18,201 nt of DNA from an uncultured Eubacteriales bacterium (GCA_934541205.1 CAKTDK010000021.1:1-18201), one strand, 5' to 3'; numbered from the stretch's first letter, positions 1-7,874 are shown. A program made the numbers and translations. The notes: a model not told the origin generated them from the letters alone.

Positions 1-145
1 CTATCGGCATGAGTAAAAAGGTGATGGGTGTAACATAGAGGAATGATCCCGCGAAAAAGATCACCACATTGATCAGTGAAAGCAGTGCGACGGTAATGAT
101 GTCTTTTACCTTCAGTTTTTGTGTGTTAGCAGTTTGCATGTTCAT
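1..145 (-). CDS. ECF transporter S component, MptD/Trep_Strep-like (5' part only)
   Basis: Only the first 48 codons are in the window; the gene continues past the left edge. The ATG at 145 has an AGGAGGT ribosome site at 151-157, five bases upstream. After about 13 polar residues the visible part turns strongly hydrophobic (two membrane segments, with IITVALLSLINVVIFF in the first), as in the MptD/Trep_Strep family of substrate-binding (S) subunits of energy-coupling-factor importers. It starts 18 bases after the stop of the fused ATPase/T-component gene, so the two are almost certainly one operon and one transporter. The family match rests on the N-terminus and on the neighbour. The substrate cannot be read from this fragment. 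Confidence 0.7.
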   Translation of the reverse strand, partial: MNMQTANTQKLKVKDIITVALLSLINVVIFFAGSFLYVTPITFLLMPI

Positions 146-163
146 ACTTTACCTCCTGAATGA

Positions 164-2335
164 TTATATTGTCAACCCCGTTATGACGGCGCTTACAACC
201 AAAACTAAAACGACAATATCCCATATTCCAAACCGTAGGGAAACAAATGAATTTCGCTTACATTTAAGATCGATTCCTCGTGTCTCGGCAGAAGCTGAGA
301 GCGTTTCTGCAATACGTATCACGCGCAGAGAAAGAGGCACAATGAGAATTTCAATATATTCCGGGAAAAAACGTGTTTTTTCCCATATGCCAGAGAAAGC
401 TCCTCGTGTTTGAATCGACTGAGACATCAGCTTCATATCATTGGAAATCACCGGAAAAAATCGGAAAATAACCGAAAAAATCATAATCAGTTTCTCCGGG
501 ATATGGAATTTCCGAAAAGCAGCCAAAGTTTTTACTGCTTCATTTCTAGCAATCAGCGTTTCCAAACCTGCCCATGTAACCAGGAAACGAGGAAAGAAAC
601 TAGCAAAAAAAGAGAATATGCCAGAAGGAAATACTCCATTCAATACCACCAGCAATATCAAAATTCCGCTTTGAACGAAAGCAGAACGATAAAACCTTTC
701 TATAAAGGATAGAAGTATGGTTACAGCAGCTATTGCGAACACAAAGGTAAGATTTGTTGAGGAAGCTGCAACCATAGCAGCAAACAAAAGAAGCAACTTT
801 GTTCTGGGGTCGCACCGTGCGGGTATCTGAGAGAACATTCTTTGATTATCTGAAAGTAAAAAATGCTCATTCATATGACGCATCAACGCATTTAAAGAAG
901 CATTATCTCGGAGAAAAAACTCCTGTTCAATAGATCCCTTTGAAAGACAAATACATCGGTTGCACACTTGAGAGATAAGTTCAAGGTCATGGGTAATAAT
1001 CAGAATCATTTTCTTCTTCTGCATTTCCTGAATCAATGCAACACAGCTTTTCAGACTCTTAGCATCCAGTCCTGCTGTAGGTTCATCCAAGATAATGATA
1101 GGTTTGGATGACAGGCAGGCAAGCATAAGTGTCAGCTTTTGCATCTGCCCTCCTGAAAGCGAGAAGGGATGGCGGTTTCTGTACTCCCACATGCCGAATC
1201 TTTTCAGCAACCGCTGGATTTCTGCACAAATCTCCGGTGTATCCTTATGCCCGTATTTCAATTCGTTGATTACCGAATTTGTAAAAAACTGAAATTCCGC
1301 CTCCTGCATGATAAAGAGGGAATTCTTTCTCAGCACTCGGGTATTTGCCGGCTTTCCGTTATAATTGATTTCCCCGTAGTCTGCACGCAGCAGACCGGAG
1401 ACTATTTTCCCCAAAGTGGTTTTTCCGCTTCCGTTAGAGCCAATCAGCCCCACCACTTCTCCGGTATGTACTCTCATGAAACAATGCCGTAGTATCTCTG
1501 ATTCATTGCGTCGATAACTAAAGCCAACATCCCGTATCGACAGCACCGCCGTCTCAGAGCATGGCGAAATAGGTTGTTTGACCTGCAGCGTTAAGTGAGC
1601 CAGATTTGTTGTTCGTAAGGACAGTCGGGATAGCTGTTCATCGGACAGTGCAAGCAGTTCCTGAGCCGTTCTTTTTTCTCGGATTTCTCCTTGTGCCATA
1701 ACCCAGTACTCGTCTGCAATATCAGTAAGATAGTGCAGGCGGTGTTCGCTGATTACAAGAGTTTTTCCTTGGTGCTTGAGTGATAACAACACCTCACGAA
1801 GCTGATTGATCGCTGCAAAATCAAGATTAGCGGTGGGTTCATCCAAAAGAAGGATCTCTGTGTCCATTGCCCAAGCGGCAAGAATGGAGACCAGCTGACG
1901 TTCTCCGCTGGATAGTTCATAGACATTGCGATCTTTCAATTTTTCAAGATGAAAGACTGCAAAAGCTTTTTCTACCCTGCGTTTCATTTTTTCCTGCGTA
2001 ACCCCGTGATTCTCAAGACCAAAAGCCACCTCGGTAGAACTGTTCACCGTAAAAAAGTGACTGCGGGGATCTTGAAATACGGATGCGGCTAGCTTTCCTG
2101 TTTCACCAATGGATAAGGCGTTAATATCCTGCCCTTTCATTCGGCAATAGCCCTTTAGGCTGCCTTCATAAAATGTGGGAATCAGATGGTTCATACAGCG
2201 CAGCAATGTGGTTTTTCCACAACCGCTGTCCCCACACAAAACAATACATTTCCCCGGCAGTACGGCTCCTTTTACATCTTGTAAGGCAGACTGATTTTCT
2301 CCTTCATAGCAAAAATTTAATTTAAAATCTATCAT
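164..2335 (-). CDS. Fused ECF transporter: two ABC ATPase domains plus EcfT-like membrane domain
   Basis: At 723 residues this is a single-chain energising module of an ECF-type vitamin/metal importer, where EcfA, EcfA' and EcfT are usually separate proteins. Domain 1 (about 1-230) has Walker A GDSGCGKTT at 35-43, signature LSSGERQ and Walker B ILLLDEPTANLD. Domain 2 (about 260-480) has Walker A GSNGSGKTT at 299-307, signature LSGGQMQ and Walker B IIILDEPTAGLD, followed by an ITHD switch histidine. From about residue 500 comes a CbiQ/EcfT-like membrane domain with several hydrophobic helices and two Arg-Gly coupling motifs, QTRG and ETRG. All catalytic motifs are intact. The S component follows 18 bases downstream. 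The upstream region carries a TTAG-N6-CTAAC box, which points to iron control. Start: ATG at 2335 with an AAAGGA site; ATP-driven uptake at the membrane is secure, the substrate is not. Confidence 0.9.
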   Translation of the reverse strand: MIDFKLNFCYEGENQSALQDVKGAVLPGKCIVLCGDSGCGKTTLLRCMNHLIPTFYEGSLKGYCRMKGQDINALSIGETGKLAASVFQDPRSHFFTVNSSTEVAFGLENHGVTQEKMKRRVEKAFAVFHLEKLKDRNVYELSSGERQLVSILAAWAMDTEILLLDEPTANLDFAAINQLREVLLSLKHQGKTLVISEHRLHYLTDIADEYWVMAQGEIREKRTAQELLALSDEQLSRLSLRTTNLAHLTLQVKQPISPCSETAVLSIRDVGFSYRRNESEILRHCFMRVHTGEVVGLIGSNGSGKTTLGKIVSGLLRADYGEINYNGKPANTRVLRKNSLFIMQEAEFQFFTNSVINELKYGHKDTPEICAEIQRLLKRFGMWEYRNRHPFSLSGGQMQKLTLMLACLSSKPIIILDEPTAGLDAKSLKSCVALIQEMQKKKMILIITHDLELISQVCNRCICLSKGSIEQEFFLRDNASLNALMRHMNEHFLLSDNQRMFSQIPARCDPRTKLLLLFAAMVAASSTNLTFVFAIAAVTILLSFIERFYRSAFVQSGILILLVVLNGVFPSGIFSFFASFFPRFLVTWAGLETLIARNEAVKTLAAFRKFHIPEKLIMIFSVIFRFFPVISNDMKLMSQSIQTRGAFSGIWEKTRFFPEYIEILIVPLSLRVIRIAETLSASAETRGIDLKCKRNSFVSLRFGIWDIVVLVLVVSAVITGLTI

Positions 2336-2361
2336 TGATGATTATCCTTTCAATAAAAGTC

Positions 2362-2379
2362 AGTTAGCAAAAACTAACT
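2362..2379. promoter_or_regulatory. TTAG-N6-CTAAC box upstream of the ECF operon
   Basis: The 18 bases are AGTTAG-CAAAAA-CTAACT, a perfect 6-bp inverted repeat around a 6-bp spacer, centred about 35 bases before the transporter ATG. It has the same half-sites and spacing as the boxes at 10667, 14791, 15100 and 15134. A clear promoter core for this operon was not recognised, so the position of the box relative to the transcription start is unknown. Operator function is inferred from recurrence and symmetry. Confidence 0.6.
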
Positions 2380-2390
2380 ACAGCAATGAA

Positions 2391-2426
2391 AAACTGCGGG
2401 CCAACCCATTTACAAGTCAAGCCCGC
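2391..2426 (-). terminator. Probable terminator of the TetR gene
   Basis: On the minus strand GCGGGC (2426-2421) pairs with GCCCGC (2401-2396) across a 19-base loop, followed by AGTTTTTC. The first arm lies downstream of the TetR stop codon's complement only in part: the stop (2419-2417) falls inside the loop and the upstream arm overlaps the last codons. The long loop makes it a modest terminator, but it separates the regulator gene from the ECF operon. Confidence 0.5.
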
Positions 2427-3046
2427 CTATGGTTTGTGTCCGTAAGCTGTTCAAATAAATGTTTCCATCCGGATGCCATAAAACTTTGAACGGTTTTCAT
2501 ACATGAAACGGCTTCCTTTTTTTCGTACCCAGATTCTAAAAGCTGGCGATAAAAGTAGAATTGAGAGTGCATTAATAATTCCAGAGCATTTCGGTCGACA
2601 GGTCTCGTGCTGATTCTCTCAAAAAACAAAACAGTTTCACACACTTTATGCCGAATTAGTTCTTTTATAATGGATTCAACAGAACTGCCTTCACTTTTGC
2701 AGAACAGCAAGACAGCTTCTTCATAATGGTCAAACAAAATCTCCAGATAAACATCCTCCTCAGATGCCATTGCCGAAAGGAAATCGGATGAATGTTTACT
2801 GATCTCTGATTTATGATACTCCACAGCAATCGGCTCTGCTTTGGTTTGGAATATAACCAAAATATTCTGAAGCAAATCGCAAAAAAGTGCATCCTTATTT
2901 TTATAACGAGTATAAATTGCTCCTGTTGTAACTCCGGCTCGTTCTGCTATTTTATTGATAGAAGCTCTTTGGAACCCAAACTCCGTGAATTCTTTTCGAG
3001 CTGCTGTTATAATTTTATCGTCTAAGGAATGATTTTTTAAAGCCAC
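2417..3046 (-). CDS. TetR-family transcriptional regulator
   Basis: A cytoplasmic DNA-binding repressor. The N-terminus has the TetR helix-turn-helix: AARKEFTEFGFQRASINKIAERAGVT, then the typical GAIYTRYKNKDALF recognition/helix-4 segment, followed by a variable ligand-binding domain to about residue 209. The reading frame is open to 3145, but codons above 3046 run through a perfect sigma-A promoter (TTGACA 3133-3128, TATAAT 3110-3105). The likely start is therefore the GTG at 3046, which is preceded by GAAGGAGAAGG; an ATG at 3070 is a weaker alternative. It precedes the ECF operon on the same strand, separated by a terminator-like hairpin, and may control that operon or only itself. The ligand is unknown. 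Confidence 0.85.
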   Translation of the reverse strand: MALKNHSLDDKIITAARKEFTEFGFQRASINKIAERAGVTTGAIYTRYKNKDALFCDLLQNILVIFQTKAEPIAVEYHKSEISKHSSDFLSAMASEEDVYLEILFDHYEEAVLLFCKSEGSSVESIIKELIRHKVCETVLFFERISTRPVDRNALELLMHSQFYFYRQLLESGYEKKEAVSCMKTVQSFMASGWKHLFEQLTDTNHRRA

Positions 3047-3078
3047 AGTGCCTTCTCCTTCAAAACTCATAGCAATCA

Positions 3079-3133
3079 ATAATAGTATTATCAATAGCAG
3101 TATTATTATAGAATCCTTTTCTCTTTTTGTCAA
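3079..3133 (-). promoter_or_regulatory. Sigma-A promoter of the TetR gene with candidate self-operator
   Basis: TTGACA at 3133-3128 and TATAAT at 3110-3105 are separated by exactly 17 bases, a full-consensus promoter. Immediately downstream, 3079-3091 is a perfect odd-centred palindrome (ATAATA-G-TATTAT), and AGTATTAT is directly repeated at 3084-3091 and 3099-3106, the second copy overlapping the -10. This is a natural place for TetR autorepression, but AT-rich palindromes also arise by chance. Confidence 0.75.
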
Positions 3134-3153
3134 GTGCTTAAGCAAAAGTATGT

Positions 3154-3338
3154 TTGACTCTGCTTTTTACACTAAATAAATTGTGTTTGAAATTATGTAG
3201 CTAATTTTTAATATTTATTAAGTGTTGAGTGTGATGTAAGAAAATTTATCTAATAAATGGAAATATTCTATGGATGTGTAAATGAGCTATGTGCGAATCC
3301 GAAACATAATCTCTATATGTAAGATTATGTATTTTTTT
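3154..3338 (+). ncRNA. Candidate small untranslated transcript
   Basis: Between the divergent TetR and CsoR promoters lies an AT-rich stretch with a plus-strand promoter-like pair, TTGACT (3154-3159) and TAAATT (3177-3182) with a 17-base spacer. It is followed by a terminator hairpin at 3304-3338. I see no open frame with a ribosome site between them. A transcript starting near 3189 would be about 150 nt. No known RNA family is recognised. It could instead be a relic whose only remaining feature is the terminator. Confidence 0.25.
3304..3338 (+). terminator. Orphan plus-strand terminator
   Basis: ACATAATCT (3304-3312) pairs perfectly with AGATTATGT (3322-3330) around a 9-base loop and is followed by ATTTTTTT. 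The T-run is on the plus strand only. No recognised plus-strand gene ends here. It lies just before the csoR promoter and would insulate it from upstream transcription. Confidence 0.55.
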
Positions 3339-3358
3339 GCGATTGATTTTCATTTTCA

Positions 3359-3412
3359 TTGACAAAAAAAACAAAAATTGATACAATACATATACCCCTA
3401 ACAGTATGGAGG
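3359..3412 (+). promoter_or_regulatory. csoR-like gene promoter with metal-operator half-site
   Basis: TTGACA (3359-3364) and TACAAT (3382-3387) are 17 bases apart. Just downstream is ATATACCCC (3390-3398) followed by AGTATGG, an imperfect copy of the ATACCC...GGGTAT operator seen before the ATPase gene, so the regulator probably controls itself. The ribosome site GGAGG (3408-3412) is 7 bases before the ATG. Confidence 0.7.
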
Positions 3413-3419
3413 TCGGTAT

Positions 3420-3695
3420 ATGAAACAATGTATGGATTCTGAAAATCTGCACCGCAGACTCAAAAAAATTATCGGACAGGTGCAAGCTATCGATCGAATG
3501 ATTGACGAGGATATTCCCTGTGAAGATGTTCTTTCTCAAATCAATGCTGCAAAATCCGCATTACATAAAGTGGGACAAGTTGTTCTGGAAGGACATATCA
3601 AGCATTGCGTAAAGGATGGCATCGAACACGGTGACGCGGATAAGACCATCGAAAATTTTACTAAAGCAGTTGAGCGCTTTGCAAACATGAACTAA
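3420..3695 (+). CDS. CsoR/FrmR-family metal-sensing repressor
   Basis: A 91-residue all-helical DUF156 repressor (CsoR/RcnR/FrmR family), which releases DNA when metal, or in some members another inducer, binds between subunits. The family core LHRRLKKIIGQVQAIDRMI is at 10-28. The conserved C-H-C ligand set is present: Cys34, His59 and Cys63 (GHIKHC). This matches Cu-sensing CsoR geometry but is shared by several subgroups, so the metal is not fixed by it; an extra Cys4 is present. A strong hairpin terminator separates it from the downstream P1B ATPase gene, which has its own promoter with a matching palindromic operator. The pair forms a classic sensor-exporter module. Confidence 0.88.
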   Translation: MKQCMDSENLHRRLKKIIGQVQAIDRMIDEDIPCEDVLSQINAAKSALHKVGQVVLEGHIKHCVKDGIEHGDADKTIENFTKAVERFANMN

Positions 3696-3710
3696 TACTC
3701 AATATTCGTC

Positions 3711-3740
3711 AGAGCAGTCTTTTGGGGCTGCTCTTTTTTC
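3711..3740 (+). terminator. Terminator after the CsoR-family gene
   Basis: AGAGCAG (3711-3717) pairs with CTGCTCT (3729-3735) and runs straight into six T residues. It ends the short regulator transcript 16 bases after its stop codon, so the downstream ATPase relies mainly on its own promoter. Confidence 0.85.
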
Positions 3741-3751
3741 TTTACTACTCT

Positions 3752-3803
3752 TGACTTCTGATACCCATATGGGTATACTATACATATACCCCCATAGGTA
3801 TAA
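3752..3803 (+). promoter_or_regulatory. P1B ATPase promoter with overlapping CsoR-type operators
   Basis: TTGACT (3752-3757) and TATACT (3775-3780) are 17 bases apart. The spacer holds a perfect 16-bp palindrome, ATACCCATATGGGTAT (3762-3777), which also covers the start of the -10. A second, imperfect copy (3786-3803, ATACCCCCATAGGTAT core) lies over the start region just before the ribosome site AAGGAGG. ATACCC/GGGTAT is the usual half-site type of CsoR-family repressors. Binding would block RNA polymerase directly. Confidence 0.85.
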
Positions 3804-3815
3804 GGAGGAATTACA

Positions 3816-5675
3816 ATGAAAACTATCATTGAAAAAACAGAACGATTCCTGGAGATCGGCGGAATCAAAAAAGAGATCACATTTCTGATTTTATCCGGTA
3901 TCGCTCTGCTCATCAGCATTTTTGATCTGCTGCCGCTGCCTTTTGATGCGGCATGGATCGCAATTATTTTGTGCGGGATTCCGATTATCTTGGAAGCGAT
4001 CATCGGGTTGATTACTGCATTTGATATCAAAGCAGATGTGCTTGTCTCTCTTGCGCTGATCGCTGCTGTTTTAATCGGCGAGGATTTCGCCGCCGGTGAA
4101 GTAGCGTTTATCATGCAGCTGGGCGCGCTGCTGGAGGATTTGACGGTTGCCAAGGCAAGAGCCGGGATCGAAAAGCTGGTTCATCTGACGCCGCAAACCG
4201 CACGGATCATCCGAAACGGAGAAGAAAAGATAATACCTGCCGAACAGGTATCCGTGGGAGATACGCTGCGCGTTTTGCCCGGTGAAACAGTTCCGGTAGA
4301 CGGTGTGATCATTTCGGGACAAACATCTGTCAATCAGGCGGTGATGACGGGAGAATCCCTTCCTGTTGATAAAACGGTGGGAGATGAAGTTTCCAGTGGA
4401 ACAGTAAATCAGTTTGGCGCATTTGAAATGAAAGCGACTAAGGTCGGAGAGAACAGCTCTATCCAAAGGATGATCAAACTGGTACAATCAGCCGATGCCG
4501 GAAAAGCAAAAATTGTCGGTCTTGCAGACCGCTGGGCAACTTGGATTGTTGTGATTGCTCTATCTGCCGCAGCACTTACCTGGGCAATTTCCGGAGAGAT
4601 CATCCGTGCAGTAACCATTCTGGTTGTATTCTGCCCGTGCGCATTGGTTCTTGCAACTCCCACCGCTATCATGGCGGCAATTGGAAATGCTACAAAGCAC
4701 GGTTTTTTAGTGCGGGAGGGCGATGCACTGGAAAGACTTTCAAAAGTGTCTAAAGTAACCTTTGATAAAACGGGTACACTTACATACGGAACACCTACTG
4801 TAACCGCTGTAAAATCTATCTCCGATTACAGTGAGGATGAGATATATGATTTTGCCGCTGCGGCTGAACAGATGAGCGAACATCCTTTGGGCAAAGCGAT
4901 TGTCAAATGTTATGAGAAAAAGCCAAAGGAATGCAGTGATTTTAAAATGATTCCGGGCGAAGGTGTGACTGCGCTTGTTGATGGTAAAGTGATTCGAGCC
5001 GGAAACCTCAAACTACTCAGGGAAACATGTTTATCTAAAACACTTGCTGAAAATGCCGGAAAATATATCAATCAAGGGAATACGGTCATTTATATCGCCG
5101 TAGAAAATATGCTTGCCGGGTTCATCGTTTTATCCGATACCTTGAGGGAAGAAAGCAAACAAATGATTGAATCTCTCAGAAAAAACGGTATTGAACCGGT
5201 TCTCCTGACCGGCGATCATCAAAAAACCGCAGATACTATCGCAGAGTCGCTTAACATTCACAAAGTTCATGCAAATTGTCTGCCTGAAGATAAACTGAAC
5301 TACATCGACGCCTATCAGAAAAACGGCGATATTGTCTGTATGATAGGTGATGGCATCAATGATGCGCCGGCGCTCAAAAAAGCAAATATCGGTATTGCGA
5401 TGGGTGGTATCGGAAGTGATATTACCGTGGATGCCGCCGATATTGCGCTTGTGGATGATGAGATCAAGGAATTGCCTCATTTACTGACACTTTCCAAAAG
5501 AATGATGACTACTATCAAATTAAATCTCACCTTTTCAATGGGGCTGAATTTGCTTGCGATCATTCTTGCGATTACAGGCTTTCTCGGTCCGGTGATCGGC
5601 GCTTTGGTTCATAATGCAGGCTCTGTGGTTGTCATCTTAAACTCAGCTTTGCTTTTAAAATGGAAACAGAAATAA
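3816..5675 (+). CDS. Heavy-metal P1B-type ATPase, CPC motif, no N-terminal HMA domain
   Basis: At 619 residues this membrane exporter uses ATP to pump a soft metal ion out of the cytoplasm. Motifs in order: actuator MTGESLPV; ion-binding Cys273-Pro274-Cys275 in the sixth helix; phosphorylation site DKTGT with Asp317; the P1B-specific SEHPLG; LLTGD; and hinge GDGINDAPAL. The CPC motif is that of Cu+/Ag+ or Zn2+/Cd2+ pumps. The last helix reads HNAGSVVVILNSALLL rather than the Asp-containing form common in Zn/Cd pumps, so the metal stays open. There is no N-terminal HMA domain: the protein starts about 20 residues before its first helix. It has its own operator-covered promoter, downstream of a CsoR-family repressor. 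The ATG is preceded by AAGGAGG. Confidence 0.92.
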   Translation: MKTIIEKTERFLEIGGIKKEITFLILSGIALLISIFDLLPLPFDAAWIAIILCGIPIILEAIIGLITAFDIKADVLVSLALIAAVLIGEDFAAGEVAFIMQLGALLEDLTVAKARAGIEKLVHLTPQTARIIRNGEEKIIPAEQVSVGDTLRVLPGETVPVDGVIISGQTSVNQAVMTGESLPVDKTVGDEVSSGTVNQFGAFEMKATKVGENSSIQRMIKLVQSADAGKAKIVGLADRWATWIVVIALSAAALTWAISGEIIRAVTILVVFCPCALVLATPTAIMAAIGNATKHGFLVREGDALERLSKVSKVTFDKTGTLTYGTPTVTAVKSISDYSEDEIYDFAAAAEQMSEHPLGKAIVKCYEKKPKECSDFKMIPGEGVTALVDGKVIRAGNLKLLRETCLSKTLAENAGKYINQGNTVIYIAVENMLAGFIVLSDTLREESKQMIESLRKNGIEPVLLTGDHQKTADTIAESLNIHKVHANCLPEDKLNYIDAYQKNGDIVCMIGDGINDAPALKKANIGIAMGGIGSDITVDAADIALVDDEIKELPHLLTLSKRMMTTIKLNLTFSMGLNLLAIILAITGFLGPVIGALVHNAGSVVVILNSALLLKWKQK

Positions 5676-5709
5676 ATTCTTCAGGCTGTTTTAGATGATT
5701 TGTAACGAT

Positions 5710-5750
5710 AGAATGGGAAACCACAGTTTAGTGTGGTTTCCCATTCTTGT
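5710..5750. terminator. Convergent terminator between the two P1B ATPase genes
   Basis: A perfect 16-bp stem (5710-5725 with 5732-5747) and a 6-base loop GTTTAG lie between the ends of the plus-strand and minus-strand ATPase genes. The plus strand continues with TTGTTCTTTG. There is no T-run on the minus side, so it is a better terminator for the plus-strand gene, although the stem may serve both. Confidence 0.8.
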
Positions 5751-5756
5751 TCTTTG

Positions 5757-7856
5757 TTAACAGCAATCCTGCTTCTGTTTTGGCTGTGGCAGAGCACTCA
5801 TACTCCGCAAACTGATGCCAAGCGTAGAGAGATTGTGCAGTGCTGCCGATGCGGCAGGAGACAGAAATCCCGCCAATCCCAAACCTATCAATGTTCCGTT
5901 AAATCCGATGACAAACCGATAATTTGAGCGAATCCTCTCCATCAAAGCCATTGCAATCTCACGCAGCTTGACAAGCTCCCAAAGGCTTTCTGCCGAAATG
6001 GTAATATCAGAGATTTCTCTGGCAATTGCTGCGCCGTCGCTGATCGCAATTCCGGCATCCGCTTCTGACAGGGCAGGGGAATCGTTAATTCCGTCTCCAA
6101 CCATCAAAACAACATGTCCTTCTCTGCGCAAATCGGCCACAAATTTTGCTTTATCCGCAGGAAGAACTTCTGCACAGAATGTATCCACTCTTAAACGGTT
6201 TGCAACCGCAGAAGCGGTTCGATAGCTGTCACCTGTCAGCATAACTGTTTTTTCAATCCCCAATGCACGTAGTGCTGTCAACACTTCTTTGGCTTCACTG
6301 CGCAGCGGATCGGAAATACAGATCACCGCCGCAAGCTCTCCGCCGATCGCCAAATATAAATGAGAATATTCTTCGGGAAGATGATCAAATCGCTCCTGTT
6401 CATTCAGCGGAATAGTTACCCCCTCATCTTCAAAAATAAAGTGAGCGCTTCCGATCAATACCTTCTCTTCATTCACTGTGCTGGCAATCCCATGAGCCAC
6501 CAAATATTCCACTTTGGAATGCAGTTCCTCATGTGATAACCCTCTGCACTGCGCTTCTTGTACTACAGCATTTGCAATAGAATGCGGGAAATGTTCCTCC
6601 AAACAAGCCGCAAGACGCAGCATATCCGATTCTTTCCGTTCTCCGAAAGTGATAATCTGCGCAACCTTCGGACACGCGTGTGTCATTGTGCCTGTTTTAT
6701 CAAATACGATAGTGTCCGCAGCTGCCACCGCTTCTAAGAACTTACCGCCTTTTACAGTAATATGTTCTTTTCCGGCTTCGCGCATTGCAGAAAGTACCGC
6801 CAGCGGCATGGAAAATTTTAACGCACAGGAAAAATCCACCATGAGCACTGATAAAGCTCGCAGAATATTGCGTGTCAGCAGAAAGCTCAATATACTTCCG
6901 ATAAAGGTATACGGAACCAATTTATCTGCAAGGTTAGCCGCTTTGCTTTCGACCGCCGATTTCATCTGTTCGGATTTTTCGATCATGGTTACAATTTGAT
7001 CATATCGGCTCGAGCCCATCACCTGTTTTACTTCCAGTATGCACTCGCCCTCTTCTACAACAGTACCGGCATAGACAGTACTTCCCTGGTGCTTTACGAC
7101 CGGCACAGATTCTCCGGTCAAGGAAGCTTGGTTGACTGTCACTTCCCCCTCAGATAAGATACCATCCATGGGAATCAAACTTCCGGCACGAATTACGATT
7201 TTATCTCCCTGTTGTATATCCGACACCGCTGTAAGAACTTCCGATTCTGCTGTTTTCAGCCATACTCGATCCACATTCAGAGCCATACACCGCGCTAAAT
7301 CCTCCATAGACTTTTTCCTTGTCCATTCTTCCAACAGTTCGCCCAGTTCCAACAGGAACATGACGGTTCCCGCTGTCCCGAAATCTTTTCGAAATACTGA
7401 AATCCCTATGGACAGTGCATCCAGCACATCCACCTTCAGTTTTCCTCTCAAAATGCATCGGATTCCCCTTTTTAAAAAAGGGAGCATATGCCATACAATA
7501 CGTGCAATGCGCAGCGGTTTCGGCAAAAACAGCATAGAAGCTGCTTTAAGTACCACTTTTCCGACCAGTTTCTCTTGAAATTTACGGTTTAATTCACGAC
7601 TGCTGTGCAGTGGCAGTGTGATTTGTGATTGTGCTTCCTGCCAGTCGAACTTACGGATCGCCGCCAGCACTTCCTTTCGTGATCCGGAGTATTGCAGAAT
7701 CACACACCCGGTGCGTTCATGAACGATTACTTGTGTTATCCATGATTTCTTTTGAAACCAATTTTCCAGCACATCTGCTTCCTGCAAAGTCATTTTTTTC
7801 TGACCGATTCGAAAACGGATACGCCCTTTGCTTTCATGCAAAATGATTGCTTTCAT
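5757..7856 (-). CDS. P1B-type metal ATPase with N-terminal HMA-like domain and S-C-A-L-K ion motif
   Basis: A 699-residue metal-transporting P-type ATPase. Residues 1-70 form an HMA_2-like ferredoxin fold without a CxxC metal site. Then come the membrane region, the actuator LTGESVPV, phosphorylation site DKTGT (Asp386), the FPHS variant of the P1B HP motif, MLTGD and GDGINDSPAL. The sixth-helix motif, normally CPC or SPC, is Ser343-Cys344-Ala345-Leu346-Lys347, with no proline beside the cysteine and a charged lysine. The protein ends in Cys-Cys. The frame opens at 7874, but that ATG overlaps the ribosome site GAAGGAGAGG, so the ATG at 7856 is chosen. A DUF6110 gene and a tiny membrane peptide lie directly upstream, with a terminator hairpin in between. 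Transport of a divalent metal is likely; which metal is unknown. Confidence 0.88.
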   Translation of the reverse strand: MKAIILHESKGRIRFRIGQKKMTLQEADVLENWFQKKSWITQVIVHERTGCVILQYSGSRKEVLAAIRKFDWQEAQSQITLPLHSSRELNRKFQEKLVGKVVLKAASMLFLPKPLRIARIVWHMLPFLKRGIRCILRGKLKVDVLDALSIGISVFRKDFGTAGTVMFLLELGELLEEWTRKKSMEDLARCMALNVDRVWLKTAESEVLTAVSDIQQGDKIVIRAGSLIPMDGILSEGEVTVNQASLTGESVPVVKHQGSTVYAGTVVEEGECILEVKQVMGSSRYDQIVTMIEKSEQMKSAVESKAANLADKLVPYTFIGSILSFLLTRNILRALSVLMVDFSCALKFSMPLAVLSAMREAGKEHITVKGGKFLEAVAAADTIVFDKTGTMTHACPKVAQIITFGERKESDMLRLAACLEEHFPHSIANAVVQEAQCRGLSHEELHSKVEYLVAHGIASTVNEEKVLIGSAHFIFEDEGVTIPLNEQERFDHLPEEYSHLYLAIGGELAAVICISDPLRSEAKEVLTALRALGIEKTVMLTGDSYRTASAVANRLRVDTFCAEVLPADKAKFVADLRREGHVVLMVGDGINDSPALSEADAGIAISDGAAIAREISDITISAESLWELVKLREIAMALMERIRSNYRFVIGFNGTLIGLGLAGFLSPAASAALHNLSTLGISLRSMSALPQPKQKQDCC

Positions 7857-7874
7857 TTGTGGCCTCTCCTTCAT

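Noticed and set aside
3047..3145. Longer TetR start at 3145, giving a hydrophobic N-terminus that looks like a membrane anchor.
   Set aside because: These codons lie over a perfect promoter and operator palindrome; a GTG at 3046 has the proper ribosome site.
3199..3225. TAGCTAATTTTTAAT as a sixth iron-type box.
   Set aside because: Only one half resembles CTAA; no TTAG partner at a 6-bp spacing.
3692..4153. A 153-codon minus-strand frame over the start of the CPC-type ATPase.
   Set aside because: It runs across the ATPase operators and promoter, and its composition is that of an antisense frame.
6514..6999. A 161-codon plus-strand frame opposite the second P1B ATPase.
   Set aside because: Shadow of the ATPase, which has all its catalytic motifs on the minus strand in this stretch; no family is recognised in the plus frame.
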